Of a stretch of DNA of 34,369 nucleotides, positions 20,533-28,823 are shown one piece after another. Within the stretch, counting starts at the first letter, position 1; every line of letters starts with the position of its first letter. This DNA is from RGIG8785 sp045655245 (GTDB taxonomy: Bacteria; Bacillota; Clostridia; RGIG8785). The translations under genes were made by a program, and so were the position numbers. The notes under the pieces are model-generated. The model was not told the DNA's origin and ran no database searches. It was given only the letters and a program-made list of their open reading frames with translations. The DNA is taken from NCBI GenBank assembly GCA_045655245.1, contig JAZOOX010000002.1, forward strand, positions 1-34,369. Reading direction: 5' to 3'.

Positions 20533-21381
20533 TTATTGGTGGATTTTTGCCGCTTCGATGGTGTTGCGCATCAACATGGTAATGGTCATGGGTCCGACAC
20601 CGCCGGGAACAGGGGTTAAGTAAGATGCTTTTTCCGAAACCGAAGCAAATTCCACGTCACCGCACAACTTGCCGTCAGGCAGACGGTTCATACCTACATC
20701 GATGACCACAGCGCCTTCTTTAATCATATCCCCCGTAATCAAATTGGCACGACCGACGGCGGCAACAACCACGTCGGCACGACGGGTAACCTCCGCCAGA
20801 TTGCGGGTCTTGGAATGGCAGATGGTAACGGTGGCATTTCGCTGCAACAAGAGCAATGCCTGGGGCTTACCAACGATGTTACTGCGGCCGATAACCACAC
20901 ACTCTTTTCCCGTCAGGTCAATGCCCGTACGGTCGATCAGTTCCATTACGCCTGCGGGGGTACAGGGCAAGAAATGGGCGTTACCCACCATAATACGCCC
21001 CACGTTTTCGTAGCGGAAAGCGTCTACGTCCTTGTCGGCGCGGATGGTTTCGATCACGGTGGTTTCGTTTAAGTGTTTGGGCAGGGGCAGTTGTACCAGG
21101 ATACCGTCAACGTTATCGTCCTCGTTCAACTGTTCCAACAGTTCCAAAAGTTCCTCTTCGCGGGTGTCGGCGGGCAGGGCATACTCGAAGGAGCGAATTC
21201 CCAGTTCCTCACAAGCTTTTTTCTTGCCGTTGACATAAACGCGGGAAGCAGGGTCATCCCCGACTAAAATCACAGCCAGACCGACCTGCTTTCCTGCGGC
21301 ATTTAACTGTTCTACCTCCTGACGCATCTGCTCACGCAGTTCCTGTGACAGGACTTTTCCGTCCAAGCGTTGTGCACTCAT
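20533..21381 (-). CDS. folD: Methylenetetrahydrofolate dehydrogenase/cyclohydrolase
   Basis: Bifunctional one-carbon enzyme: oxidises 5,10-methylene-THF with NADP+ and hydrolyses the methenyl product to 10-formyl-THF. Start ATG 21381 has AAGGAG at the right distance. 'ASRVYVNGKKKACEELGI' holds the catalytic Tyr and Lys; 'GILVQLPLPKH', 'PCTPAGVMELI', 'GRSNIVGKP', and 'PVPGGVGPMTITMLMRNT' complete the family set. At 282 residues it is full length. A terminator lies just upstream, between it and the PpiC gene, with little room for a separate promoter, so it is probably fed by read-through. Confidence 0.97.
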   Translation of the reverse strand: MSAQRLDGKVLSQELREQMRQEVEQLNAAGKQVGLAVILVGDDPASRVYVNGKKKACEELGIRSFEYALPADTREEELLELLEQLNEDDNVDGILVQLPLPKHLNETTVIETIRADKDVDAFRYENVGRIMVGNAHFLPCTPAGVMELIDRTGIDLTGKECVVIGRSNIVGKPQALLLLQRNATVTICHSKTRNLAEVTRRADVVVAAVGRANLITGDMIKEGAVVIDVGMNRLPDGKLCGDVEFASVSEKASYLTPVPGGVGPMTITMLMRNTIEAAKIHQ

Positions 21382-21405
21382 TTTATTTCTCCTTATCATT
21401 TATTT

Positions 21406-21436
21406 AAAAAGGCGGCAACCTTCGTTGCCGCCTTTT
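21406..21436 (-). terminator. Terminator after the PpiC lipoprotein gene
   Basis: A perfect 13-base-pair GC-rich stem (21407-21419 with 21424-21436), loop CTTC, with a T-run on the minus strand (A-run 21406-21410). It stands 25 bases before folD. Confidence 0.93.
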
Positions 21437-21442
21437 ATCGGT

Positions 21443-22528
21443 TTATTCCGCGGGGGTCAGCTGAGCTTCCAGTTCTTCCTGCATACTCTGTTGCATCATA
21501 GCGATTGCATCATAATAGCTTTGGGGTACAGTCAAGGTCTTAAAGAGTTCCTTGAAAGCTTCGATGTCAACTTCTACGCTGTCCCCTTTTTCTGCCATTG
21601 CGGCATCCAGTTCAACCTGGAAGAGCTTGGTGGTCTCCTCCTGATAGTGGTTGGTCAGAGCACTGCCCATTGATAGATCCATATCGGTCACTGCACCGAT
21701 GGGGTAACGCTTAATAACGTGGTAACCGTAATCGGTAGCAATCGGTTCGGAAACTTCACCTTCGGCCAATGCCAGGGACGCTTTTTCAAAGCTTTCAACC
21801 ATCCCACTGCCGGTTGCGACCAGGTAGCCGTCGGGATAGGTTGTGGAGCCGGGGTCTTCGGACAGGTCGGCAACCAGCTTGTCAAAGTCCTCGCCGTTGG
21901 CGGCACGGTCACAGACGTCTTGTGCCTTTTTCTTGGCATCGTCCATGGTCACGGTATCCGACTTTTGAATCAGCACGTGTTTGACACGAACCCAGCCGTT
22001 TTCGTCGGCGTAAGCCGCCAGCTTCTCACGGGGATAGAGCTCGTTGACAATGTTCATATAAGATACGTTCAACTTGGCAATCCAATCCATATTCTCATCG
22101 GTAAATCCGAAGATATCAGCGGTGGTCTTGTAAGCCTCTTCGCTACCGAAGGTCTGGGCAATCAGCATATTGCGCATTTCTGCAATCTGTTCGTCGGTGG
22201 CAGACAGATTCCGTTCTTTTGCCATGCTGACGATTAACAGTTCTTCCTTGAGTTCTTTTAACAAGGATTCGGTGGCATACTCGAAAGGTGTCTTCCCCTC
22301 CATCTGGTCGGCGGTGTTATCCTCTGCCCAGTATTCAGCGGCACGCGCCTCGTCAGCGATGGAGTTTTGGGTTTCAAGACCCAACTTGGTGTTGTAGATC
22401 TGATAACGCAGGGTCGTTTCGTTTAACCCTTCACCGTCGTAAGAAATGATAGACGAAGCGCCGCAACCTGCCAGCGTTCCTACCAAAAGACAGAGGGTTA
22501 AAGCCATAGCAATCCATTTTTTCATCAT
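21443..22528 (-). CDS. PpiC-type peptidyl-prolyl isomerase lipoprotein (PrsA-like)
   Basis: Surface foldase. The signal ends in lipobox 'TLAGC' (about residue 22), anchoring it outside the membrane. An N-terminal SurA-like helical part (30-175) is followed by a parvulin domain at about 178-275: 'VRVKHVLIQKSD', 'AANGEDFDKLVADLSEDPGS', 'GYLVATGSGMVESFE', and 'EPIATDYGYHVIKR'. The C-terminal helix is acidic and ends 'LTPAE'. At 361 residues it is somewhat longer than Bacillus PrsA. Expression of this gene after mfd, with its own promoter at 22580-22608, fits the placement seen in several Clostridia. Confidence 0.93.
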   Translation of the reverse strand: MMKKWIAMALTLCLLVGTLAGCGASSIISYDGEGLNETTLRYQIYNTKLGLETQNSIADEARAAEYWAEDNTADQMEGKTPFEYATESLLKELKEELLIVSMAKERNLSATDEQIAEMRNMLIAQTFGSEEAYKTTADIFGFTDENMDWIAKLNVSYMNIVNELYPREKLAAYADENGWVRVKHVLIQKSDTVTMDDAKKKAQDVCDRAANGEDFDKLVADLSEDPGSTTYPDGYLVATGSGMVESFEKASLALAEGEVSEPIATDYGYHVIKRYPIGAVTDMDLSMGSALTNHYQEETTKLFQVELDAAMAEKGDSVEVDIEAFKELFKTLTVPQSYYDAIAMMQQSMQEELEAQLTPAE

Positions 22529-22579
22529 TGCCCATTCCTCTCTTTTCTAAGAAATTATAACACTTATCGCATTGTAGCC

Positions 22580-22608
22580 ATTATACAGGATTCTTTCGCA
22601 AATTTCAA
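22580..22608 (-). promoter_or_regulatory. Promoter of the PpiC lipoprotein gene
   Basis: Minus strand: TTGAAA (22608-22603), 17 bases, TATAAT (22585-22580). The -35 box overlaps the mfd stop codon. Confidence 0.8.
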
Positions 22609-25600
22609 TTCAAATCCAGCACTTGTAACATAAAATTAACATTTCGCAAAATTTGTTCCTGTTCCCGAGACAGCAGGGTGGCACGGAAGAAGGGGGATTT
22701 TCCGGGAGAGAACATGATTTTTTGTTTGCGATCGCACTTGGTAACAAGGGCGTTGACCCGCTCCAGGGTCAGATACTTCTCGTCCAAAAACCGCAGCATC
22801 AACTGTTCCCCTTTTTGAGAGATCTCGCTAATACCCAGGCGTGATGCGGTATGGCGGATGGTAGCTACCTGCACCAGATTCTGCACCGACGGCGGGATGT
22901 CTCCGTAGCGGTCGATGAGCTCTTCTTCCACGATTTGTGCATCTTCTTCGTTGCAGACGGCGGCAATCTTTTGGTACATCTCGATCCGTCCCTCGTGGTT
23001 GCGGATATAAGCTTCGGGGATGTAGGCATCCACCTGTAAATCCACGGTGGTTTCCACTTGCGGTGTTTGTTCCTCTCCCTGCTCGGTCTTGACCGCTTCT
23101 TCTAACAACTGGCAGTACATATCGTACCCCACCGCGTCCATATGTCCATGCTGTTCGGCGCCCAGCAAGTTCCCTGCGCCGCGGATTTCCAGGTCCCGCA
23201 ATGCAATTTTAAAGCCCGAGCCAAACTCGGTGAACTCGCGAATGGCTTGCAGGCGTTTTTCGGCGTTTTCCTGCAAAACCCGATCACGGCGGAAGGTCAA
23301 GTAGGCAAAGGCAAGGCGGTTAGAACGACCGACCCGCCCCCGCAACTGATACAACTGGGACAGTCCCAAGCGGTCGCTGTCCTCGATAATGATGGTGTTG
23401 ACATTGGGGATATCCAGGCCCGTTTCGATGATGGTGGTACAGACCAATACGTCAATCTCCCCTTCCAGCATCTCACCCATGATATTTTCCAGCTCTGCCT
23501 CTTCCATCCGTCCCTGGGCGGCGGCAACGCGAATATCGGGGAGAGACTTGGCAATCTTTGCAGCTACCGAGCTGACACTCCCCACGCGGTTGCACAGATA
23601 ATAAACCTGTCCGCCACGGGCAATTTCCTTGGCGATGGCGTCGGTCAAAATCCCCTCGTTATATTCCAACACATAGGTTTGGACGGGGTAACGATCCTGA
23701 GGAGGCTGCTCGATCACGCTCATATCCCGAATTCCCACCATCGCCATATGCAGGGTGCGGGGAATGGGCGTTGCGGTCAGGGTCAACACATCCACGTCCT
23801 TGCGCATTTCCTTGATCTTTTCTTTATGGGTTACGCCAAAGCGTGGTTCTTCGTCAATGATCAAAAGCCCCAGATCCTTAAACGCCAAGTCTTTTTGCAG
23901 AAGGCGGTGGGTACCGATAATGATGTCTACCCCACCCGTTTTCAGGTCGGCGATGATCTTTTTCTGTTGGGTAGGAGTACGGAAACGGGAGAGCATTTCC
24001 ACCTTGATGGGAAAGTCTTTCATCCGTTCTTTAAAGTTGGTGTACTGTTGTTGCGCCAGTAAGGTGGTAGGCACCAGGTACGCAACTTGTTTCCCGTCGT
24101 TGACTGCCTTGAACGCCGCGCGGATTGCTACTTCGGTCTTTCCGTAACCGACATCGCCGCAAAGGAGTCGGTCCATGGGACGGGGACTTTCCATATCCCG
24201 TTTTACCTCGTCAATACAGGTCAACTGGTCCTCGGTCTCCTCATAGGGGAAACTGTCCTCGAACTGGCGTTGCCACGGTGTATCGGGAGAAAAGGCAAAT
24301 CCGCTTTGCCCCTGCCGTGCGGCATAAAGTGCCACCAAACTGCGTGCCAGTTCCTCGCAGGAAGCACGAACCTTAGCCTTGGTCTTTGCCCAGTCGGTGC
24401 CGCCCAGTTTATTAAGGCGCATCTGACGGCTTTCACCACCAACGTACTTATACAAAAAGTCCAGTTGGTTGACCGGCACGTAAAGAAGGTCGGTACCCTG
24501 GTACTGAATTTTTAAATAGTCCTTGGTCACCCCTTCGATGACCACCTGTTCGATGCCCACGTACTTCCCGATGCCATGGTTTTGGTGTACCACAAAATCC
24601 CCTACTGACAAGTCTCGATAAGAGCGTAGGGCATTTTTCTTTTTGTGTTTCCGTTTCTTCTGTTTTCCAAAGGCTTCGGTATCACTGACGACGGCAAAGC
24701 CCAGATGGGGGTATTCAAACCCCTTTAAAAGGCTCCCCCGCAAGACCCCGACTTCGCCCCGTTCGGGCAGGCGATAAGGTTCAGTCAATTCATAAGCCGA
24801 AAAACCATTTTCCTGCAGTTCCTGGGTGAGTTTTTCGGTACGGCCTTTGGTGCCGCTTAAAAGCAAGACAGCAGTTTTGCTCTCACCGTAAGCTTTTAGG
24901 GCGGCGGTAAGGTACTCGAAATTGCCCTGGTACGAGGGGACGGTCTTCGTAGCAAAGTCCACCAGTGCGCGGGCACGATAGTCGGCGGTTTGGTGTTGCA
25001 ACGCCGCCAACCCTACCAAGGGGCAAGAAAGCAGTTTTTTCAGCAGGTCGGCATAGGGGATGTAGTACCCGTCAAAGAGTTCGGCCAGAATTCCTTTCTC
25101 CAACATGGATTTTAAAGTTTCTTCCACGTTCCAGCAAAAGGACTCTGCCGCATCGTTGAGCTTTTGCGGTTCATCCAAAAGGACCAGCGGCGCTTCCACG
25201 TAGTCTAAAACGGTGGTGGGCTTGGGGTAGATCAAGGGTTGGTATTTGTCCAAAGACGGGAAATAATGCCGCTCGGCGATCTTTTCCAGGTCCTCGGCAT
25301 AGGCGTCCCCCTTCTTTTCCAATTTTTCCAGCAAGGTTTCCGCTTCGTCACGGGTGTAGATGATTTCGCTGACGGGGGTCAGGACCGCCTGCTTCAGGCG
25401 TTTATAGGAAAGCTGACTCTCGACGTCAAAGGCGCGGATAGAGTCCACTTCGTCGTCAAAGAATTCGATACGGATGCCGTTTTCGGTATCAAACCCGAAA
25501 AAGTCCACAATGCCGCCGCGGATACTGAACTGGCCGCGGCCTTCCACCGCATCTTCACGGCGATACCCTGCCAGAACAAACCGACGGCGCAGGTCTTCCA

Positions 25601-26063
25601 AGTCCACACGGTCACCATCGGCGAAGGTGCAAAGGCAGGATTGCAAGCGGTCTTTCGGTAAGATGGGACGCATGGCGGCATCGATGGGACAAACCAACAG
25701 GCACGGCGCATCTGTGTTGCAGAGAGCAAAAAGCGTCTGCATCCGCTGGCGCTTGACGTCACTGCCCACTGCTTCCACATCATAAAAAACAGGTTCACGA
25801 TCCAAAAAAAGCAGGACCTGTTCGCTTTTTCCCGAAAAACGGGCAAAAAACAAAAGATCCTCGTAAAGCCTTCTGGCCTGGAGTTCGTTTTGGGTCAGAA
25901 GGATCATATTTCGCTTTTCGGTTTCAAACAACGAAAAACAGAGGTGAGCTTTTTGGGATTCACTCACCCCCGTAACAGTCAACGGAGTTTGCCCCCCTAA
26001 AATCCCCGAACGGATTTCTTCGAAGGGACTATAATCTTTTAACAGAGCGGTTAAGAAGTTCAT
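22605..26063 (-). CDS. mfd: Transcription-repair coupling factor Mfd
   Basis: Large ATP-dependent translocase that removes RNA polymerase stalled at DNA damage and recruits UvrA. Order: UvrB-like module (about 1-320), RNA polymerase interaction domain ('VGDFVVHQNHGIGKYVGIE', about 487-550), RecG-like helicase with Walker A 'GDVGYGKTE' (636-644), 'GTHRLLQKD', motif III 'TLTATPIPRT', motif VI 'QLRGRVGRS', and TRCF C-terminal domain. At 1152 residues it is complete. Motif II reads DEEP (737-740) where most relatives have DEEQ; the Pro codon CCA is one base from CAA. Its ribosome site is weak (AGGTAAC), nine bases after pth. Confidence 0.98.
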   Translation of the reverse strand: MNFLTALLKDYSPFEEIRSGILGGQTPLTVTGVSESQKAHLCFSLFETEKRNMILLTQNELQARRLYEDLLFFARFSGKSEQVLLFLDREPVFYDVEAVGSDVKRQRMQTLFALCNTDAPCLLVCPIDAAMRPILPKDRLQSCLCTFADGDRVDLEDLRRRFVLAGYRREDAVEGRGQFSIRGGIVDFFGFDTENGIRIEFFDDEVDSIRAFDVESQLSYKRLKQAVLTPVSEIIYTRDEAETLLEKLEKKGDAYAEDLEKIAERHYFPSLDKYQPLIYPKPTTVLDYVEAPLVLLDEPQKLNDAAESFCWNVEETLKSMLEKGILAELFDGYYIPYADLLKKLLSCPLVGLAALQHQTADYRARALVDFATKTVPSYQGNFEYLTAALKAYGESKTAVLLLSGTKGRTEKLTQELQENGFSAYELTEPYRLPERGEVGVLRGSLLKGFEYPHLGFAVVSDTEAFGKQKKRKHKKKNALRSYRDLSVGDFVVHQNHGIGKYVGIEQVVIEGVTKDYLKIQYQGTDLLYVPVNQLDFLYKYVGGESRQMRLNKLGGTDWAKTKAKVRASCEELARSLVALYAARQGQSGFAFSPDTPWQRQFEDSFPYEETEDQLTCIDEVKRDMESPRPMDRLLCGDVGYGKTEVAIRAAFKAVNDGKQVAYLVPTTLLAQQQYTNFKERMKDFPIKVEMLSRFRTPTQQKKIIADLKTGGVDIIIGTHRLLQKDLAFKDLGLLIIDEEPRFGVTHKEKIKEMRKDVDVLTLTATPIPRTLHMAMVGIRDMSVIEQPPQDRYPVQTYVLEYNEGILTDAIAKEIARGGQVYYLCNRVGSVSSVAAKIAKSLPDIRVAAAQGRMEEAELENIMGEMLEGEIDVLVCTTIIETGLDIPNVNTIIIEDSDRLGLSQLYQLRGRVGRSNRLAFAYLTFRRDRVLQENAEKRLQAIREFTEFGSGFKIALRDLEIRGAGNLLGAEQHGHMDAVGYDMYCQLLEEAVKTEQGEEQTPQVETTVDLQVDAYIPEAYIRNHEGRIEMYQKIAAVCNEEDAQIVEEELIDRYGDIPPSVQNLVQVATIRHTASRLGISEISQKGEQLMLRFLDEKYLTLERVNALVTKCDRKQKIMFSPGKSPFFRATLLSREQEQILRNVNFMLQVLDLN

Positions 26064-26071
26064 ACAGTTAC

Positions 26072-26632
26072 CTATTTGCGGTTATAGCGATTCATTGCGG
26101 GCTCGAGACCCTCCTTGACAAAGGCGGTCACCGCGTCGCAGGCCTTACCCAATAATTCAAACTGGGTCTCCTGCTCCTCACGGCTGAGTTTGCCCAGGAC
26201 ATAGTTTACCGTGTCGGCATCGCCTTTGTTGCCGATACCGATACGCAGGCGGGGAAATTTGTCGGTGGACAGGTGCTGGATGATGGATTTCATCCCGTTA
26301 TGTCCCCCTGCGCTCCCCGAGGGGCGCATCCGCATCTGACCTACAGGAATGTCCATATCGTCGTACAGCACCAAAATGTCCTCAGGCGGGATCTTGTACC
26401 AGTGGGCAAGAGGTGCCACCGATTCGCCGCTTAGGTTCATAAAGGTCATGGGTTTGACCAAAACCACCCGTTCGCCGCCGATATTGCCTTCGCCGATCAG
26501 TGCGCGGTGTTTGGATTTTTTAACGGCGATGCCGTGTTTTTCCGAGATGTAGTCAATGGCGGCAAAACCCATGTTGTGGCGGGTGCTTTTATATTCTTCG
26601 CCCGGGTTGCCCAAGCCGACAATCAGTTTCAT
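26072..26632 (-). CDS. pth: Peptidyl-tRNA hydrolase
   Basis: Cytosolic esterase that frees tRNA from dropped-off peptidyl-tRNA; called spoVC in Bacillus. Start ATG 26632 has GGAGG five bases upstream. Catalytic pattern complete: 'GLGNPGEEYKSTRHNMGF' with the active His in RHN, 'KPMTFMNLSGES', 'LVLYDDMDIPVGQ', and 'SAGGHNGMKSI'. At 186 residues it is the usual size. A GC-rich hairpin separates it from prs upstream. Confidence 0.97.
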   Translation of the reverse strand: MKLIVGLGNPGEEYKSTRHNMGFAAIDYISEKHGIAVKKSKHRALIGEGNIGGERVVLVKPMTFMNLSGESVAPLAHWYKIPPEDILVLYDDMDIPVGQMRMRPSGSAGGHNGMKSIIQHLSTDKFPRLRIGIGNKGDADTVNYVLGKLSREEQETQFELLGKACDAVTAFVKEGLEPAMNRYNRK

Positions 26633-26650
26633 CAGAGCCTCCATAGGAAA

Positions 26651-26676
26651 GAAGCGCGGCAAGTTCGCCGCGCTTT
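26651..26676 (-). terminator. GC-rich hairpin between prs and pth
   Basis: AAGCGCGGC pairs with GCCGCGCTT around AAGTTC (26652-26660 with 26667-26675). The minus-strand tail is CTTTCC, an interrupted T-run, so termination would be partial and pth still expressed. Confidence 0.7.
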
Positions 26677-26692
26677 CTCGTTTGTAAATGGA

Positions 26693-27652
26693 TTAGTTAA
26701 AGAGCGTGCTGATCGACAGGTCTTCGTAGATGCGGTCGATGGCTTCGGCAAATACCGGAGCAATGGACAGGGTTTTGATTTTGTCGATTTTCTTTTCTTC
26801 GGGGAGTTGGATGGTGTCCAGGACAACCAGCTCTTCGATAGCCGATGCCTGAATCCGCTCGATAGCGGGACCGGAAAGGACGGGATGAGTACAGCAGGCG
26901 GATACGCTGCGGGCGCCGCGTTCCTTCAACGCATTGGCACTATTGACGATGGTACCTGCGGTATCAATCATGTCGTCAATTAAGATTACGTGCTTGTCCT
27001 CGATTTCGCCGATGATATTCATCACCTCGCAAACGTTGGGTTTCGGACGGCGTTTGTCAACAATGGCAAGACGGGCGTCAATGCGCTGTGCAAAGTTTCT
27101 TGCACGGGTAACGCTGCCCAGGTCGGGAGAAACAACAACAACGTCTTCAGGGTCACAGTTTTTGAACTTTTCAATATAGTAAGGAGCCAAAACAGGGCCG
27201 CCCAGCAGATGGTCTACAGGGATGTTAAAGAAGCCCTGAATCTGTGCGGCGTGCAGGTCCATAGTCAGGACGCGGTCTGCACCTGCGCTGGTAATCAGGT
27301 CAGCCACCAATTTGGCAGAGATGGGATCACGGGCCTTTGCTTTGCGGTCTTGACGGGCATAACCAAAGTAGGGAATAACTGCGGTAATGCGGCCTGCCGA
27401 AGCGCGTTTGAATGCATCAATCATGATCAGCAGTTCCATCAAGTTGTCGTTGACGGGGGTAGACGTGGACTGGACCACAAAAACATCCGAACCACGAACG
27501 GTCTCCCGAATGTTAACGAAGATTTCTCCGTCGCTGAACTTGCCTACCTGGGATTCGCCCACGCGGACACCGAGGATGTCTGCAATGTCTTTCGCCAAAA
27601 CCGGGTTGGAGTTTGCTGCGAAGATTTGAATATTTTTGCCGTGTGTGATCAT
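26693..27652 (-). CDS. prs: Ribose-phosphate pyrophosphokinase
   Basis: Makes PRPP from ribose 5-phosphate and ATP. Start ATG 27652 follows AGGAGG and overlaps the GlmU-like stop by four bases. Diagnostic parts: 'KFSDGEIFVNIRETVRG', 'YFGYARQDRKAKARDPI' (ATP-binding flexible region), 'DLHAAQIQGFFNIPVDHL' (metal-binding His), 'SPDLGSVTRARNFAQRI', and the PRPP loop 'LIDDMIDTAGTI'. At 319 residues it is full length and shows no irregularity. Confidence 0.98.
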   Translation of the reverse strand: MITHGKNIQIFAANSNPVLAKDIADILGVRVGESQVGKFSDGEIFVNIRETVRGSDVFVVQSTSTPVNDNLMELLIMIDAFKRASAGRITAVIPYFGYARQDRKAKARDPISAKLVADLITSAGADRVLTMDLHAAQIQGFFNIPVDHLLGGPVLAPYYIEKFKNCDPEDVVVVSPDLGSVTRARNFAQRIDARLAIVDKRRPKPNVCEVMNIIGEIEDKHVILIDDMIDTAGTIVNSANALKERGARSVSACCTHPVLSGPAIERIQASAIEELVVLDTIQLPEEKKIDKIKTLSIAPVFAEAIDRIYEDLSISTLFN

Positions 27653-28701
27653 TTCTCTTCCTCCTGTTTTCTTGTGCATATTTGATCAGCCCCGAACGGA
27701 CTGCGTTTTAACTTGTTGGTCTGCCGCCCCCGCGCGATGGCAAGTGCCCCGTCGGGAACCGACTCGGTTAAGGTTGAGCCTGCGGCAATCAGTACCCCCT
27801 GCCCAACGGTAATGGGAGCAATCAGGTTGGTGTTACAACCGATAAACGAACCGTCACCGATGGTGGTGCGGTACTTATGTTTTCCGTCGTAATTAGCGGT
27901 GACGGTGCCGCAACCGAAATTAACATTTTCACCCACGTCACTATCCCCCACGTAGGTCAGATGAGAGACTTTGGTGCCATTGCCGATATTCGAATTCTTT
28001 ATCTCGACAAAATCGCCGATCCGTACTCGTTCGCCGATCTGGCTCTGGGGGCGTAAGTAAGCAAAAGGTCCGATGGTGGTATTTGATCCGACAGCAGCAC
28101 GATCCAGTACCGAACACAGAATCTGTACCCCATCCCCGATCTTGGTGTCGGTGATTCTGCTGTATGCGCCAACGGTACAACCTTCGCCGATGACCGTATT
28201 GCCCAGCAGGATGCACCCCTGTTCGATCACCGTATCACGGCCGATCACTACGTCGGGACCGATAAAAACAGTTTCGGGGATCCGCAAAGCCACCCCGTTT
28301 CGAAAATGCTTATCAAGTACCCTGCGGCGGAGTTGCTCTTCCGCTTCGGCAAAGGTCTTGCGGTCGGTAATGTAAAAGACGTCATCCTCTTGGGTCAGGG
28401 AAATCAGCGACCCGTCCTGGTGCGCGGCAAGAAAGATCAGCTCCTCGGGAGTAATCAAAGGGACGGCGGCAGGAAGTACCAGAACCTTGTCCGTCTGTTT
28501 CAACCGCCAGGCTTCCCCTTCGGCAGAATCGGGGCGGTTTGTAACCAAAACGTCCTGCGCACCTGCATCGATACAAGCACGGCGCACCCATTCGGTCATA
28601 GGCAGACCGCAGAGTTCGTGTTCCCCCAAAGGACGGGACGAGTTAAAATCAGGGGTTTCTACATCAGTGAAAATCAATGCAGAAAAAAGATTCTTTTTCA
28701 T
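27649..28701 (-). CDS. GlmU-like protein: intact acetyltransferase, degenerate uridyltransferase half
   Basis: Related to GlmU, which acetylates glucosamine-1-phosphate and then attaches UMP to give UDP-GlcNAc. The C-terminal left-handed beta-helix (about 140-335) is complete: 'RVRIGDFVEIKNSNIGNGTK', catalytic His247 in 'SHLTYVGD', 'FGCGTVTANYDGKHKYRT', 'IAAGSTLTESVPDGALAIAR'. The N-terminal half has only about 135 residues instead of 230. It keeps 'LCGLPMTEWVRRA' and 'VLPAAVPLITPEEL' but lacks the glycine-rich nucleotide loop with Arg and Lys, the EQ-x-GTGHA segment, and the metal Asp of 'GDVPL', which is Ala79. I infer acetyltransferase activity only. Total 350 aa against about 456. Start ATG 28701; strong promoter upstream. 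Confidence 0.88.
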   Translation of the reverse strand: MKKNLFSALIFTDVETPDFNSSRPLGEHELCGLPMTEWVRRACIDAGAQDVLVTNRPDSAEGEAWRLKQTDKVLVLPAAVPLITPEELIFLAAHQDGSLISLTQEDDVFYITDRKTFAEAEEQLRRRVLDKHFRNGVALRIPETVFIGPDVVIGRDTVIEQGCILLGNTVIGEGCTVGAYSRITDTKIGDGVQILCSVLDRAAVGSNTTIGPFAYLRPQSQIGERVRIGDFVEIKNSNIGNGTKVSHLTYVGDSDVGENVNFGCGTVTANYDGKHKYRTTIGDGSFIGCNTNLIAPITVGQGVLIAAGSTLTESVPDGALAIARGRQTNKLKRSPFGADQICTRKQEEEK

Positions 28702-28718
28702 CGTTTTGCTCCTTTTTT

Positions 28719-28747
28719 ATTATGCCATAAACTTTGTTGCTTTTCAA
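28719..28747 (-). promoter_or_regulatory. Promoter of the glmU-like/prs operon
   Basis: Minus strand: TTGAAA (28747-28742), 17 bases, CATAAT (28724-28719), then AAAAAAGGAG before the ATG. Confidence 0.75.
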
Positions 28748-28786
28748 CTGTTTTTGACATGATTTTAAAATTTATCGGAGTTCACA

Positions 28787-28823
28787 AAAATAATCAGAGT
28801 TGCAATGCATCTCTGATTATTTT
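28787..28823 (-). terminator. Terminator after the DUF4352-like lipoprotein gene
   Basis: A perfect 13-base-pair stem (28787-28799 with 28811-28823) with an 11-base loop; its arm overlaps the stop codon of the lipoprotein gene, and the minus strand continues with T-rich sequence. Confidence 0.85.

Noticed and set aside
23142..24062. A 306-codon plus-strand open frame inside mfd
   Set aside because: It mirrors conserved helicase motifs of mfd on the other strand, so it is a shadow.
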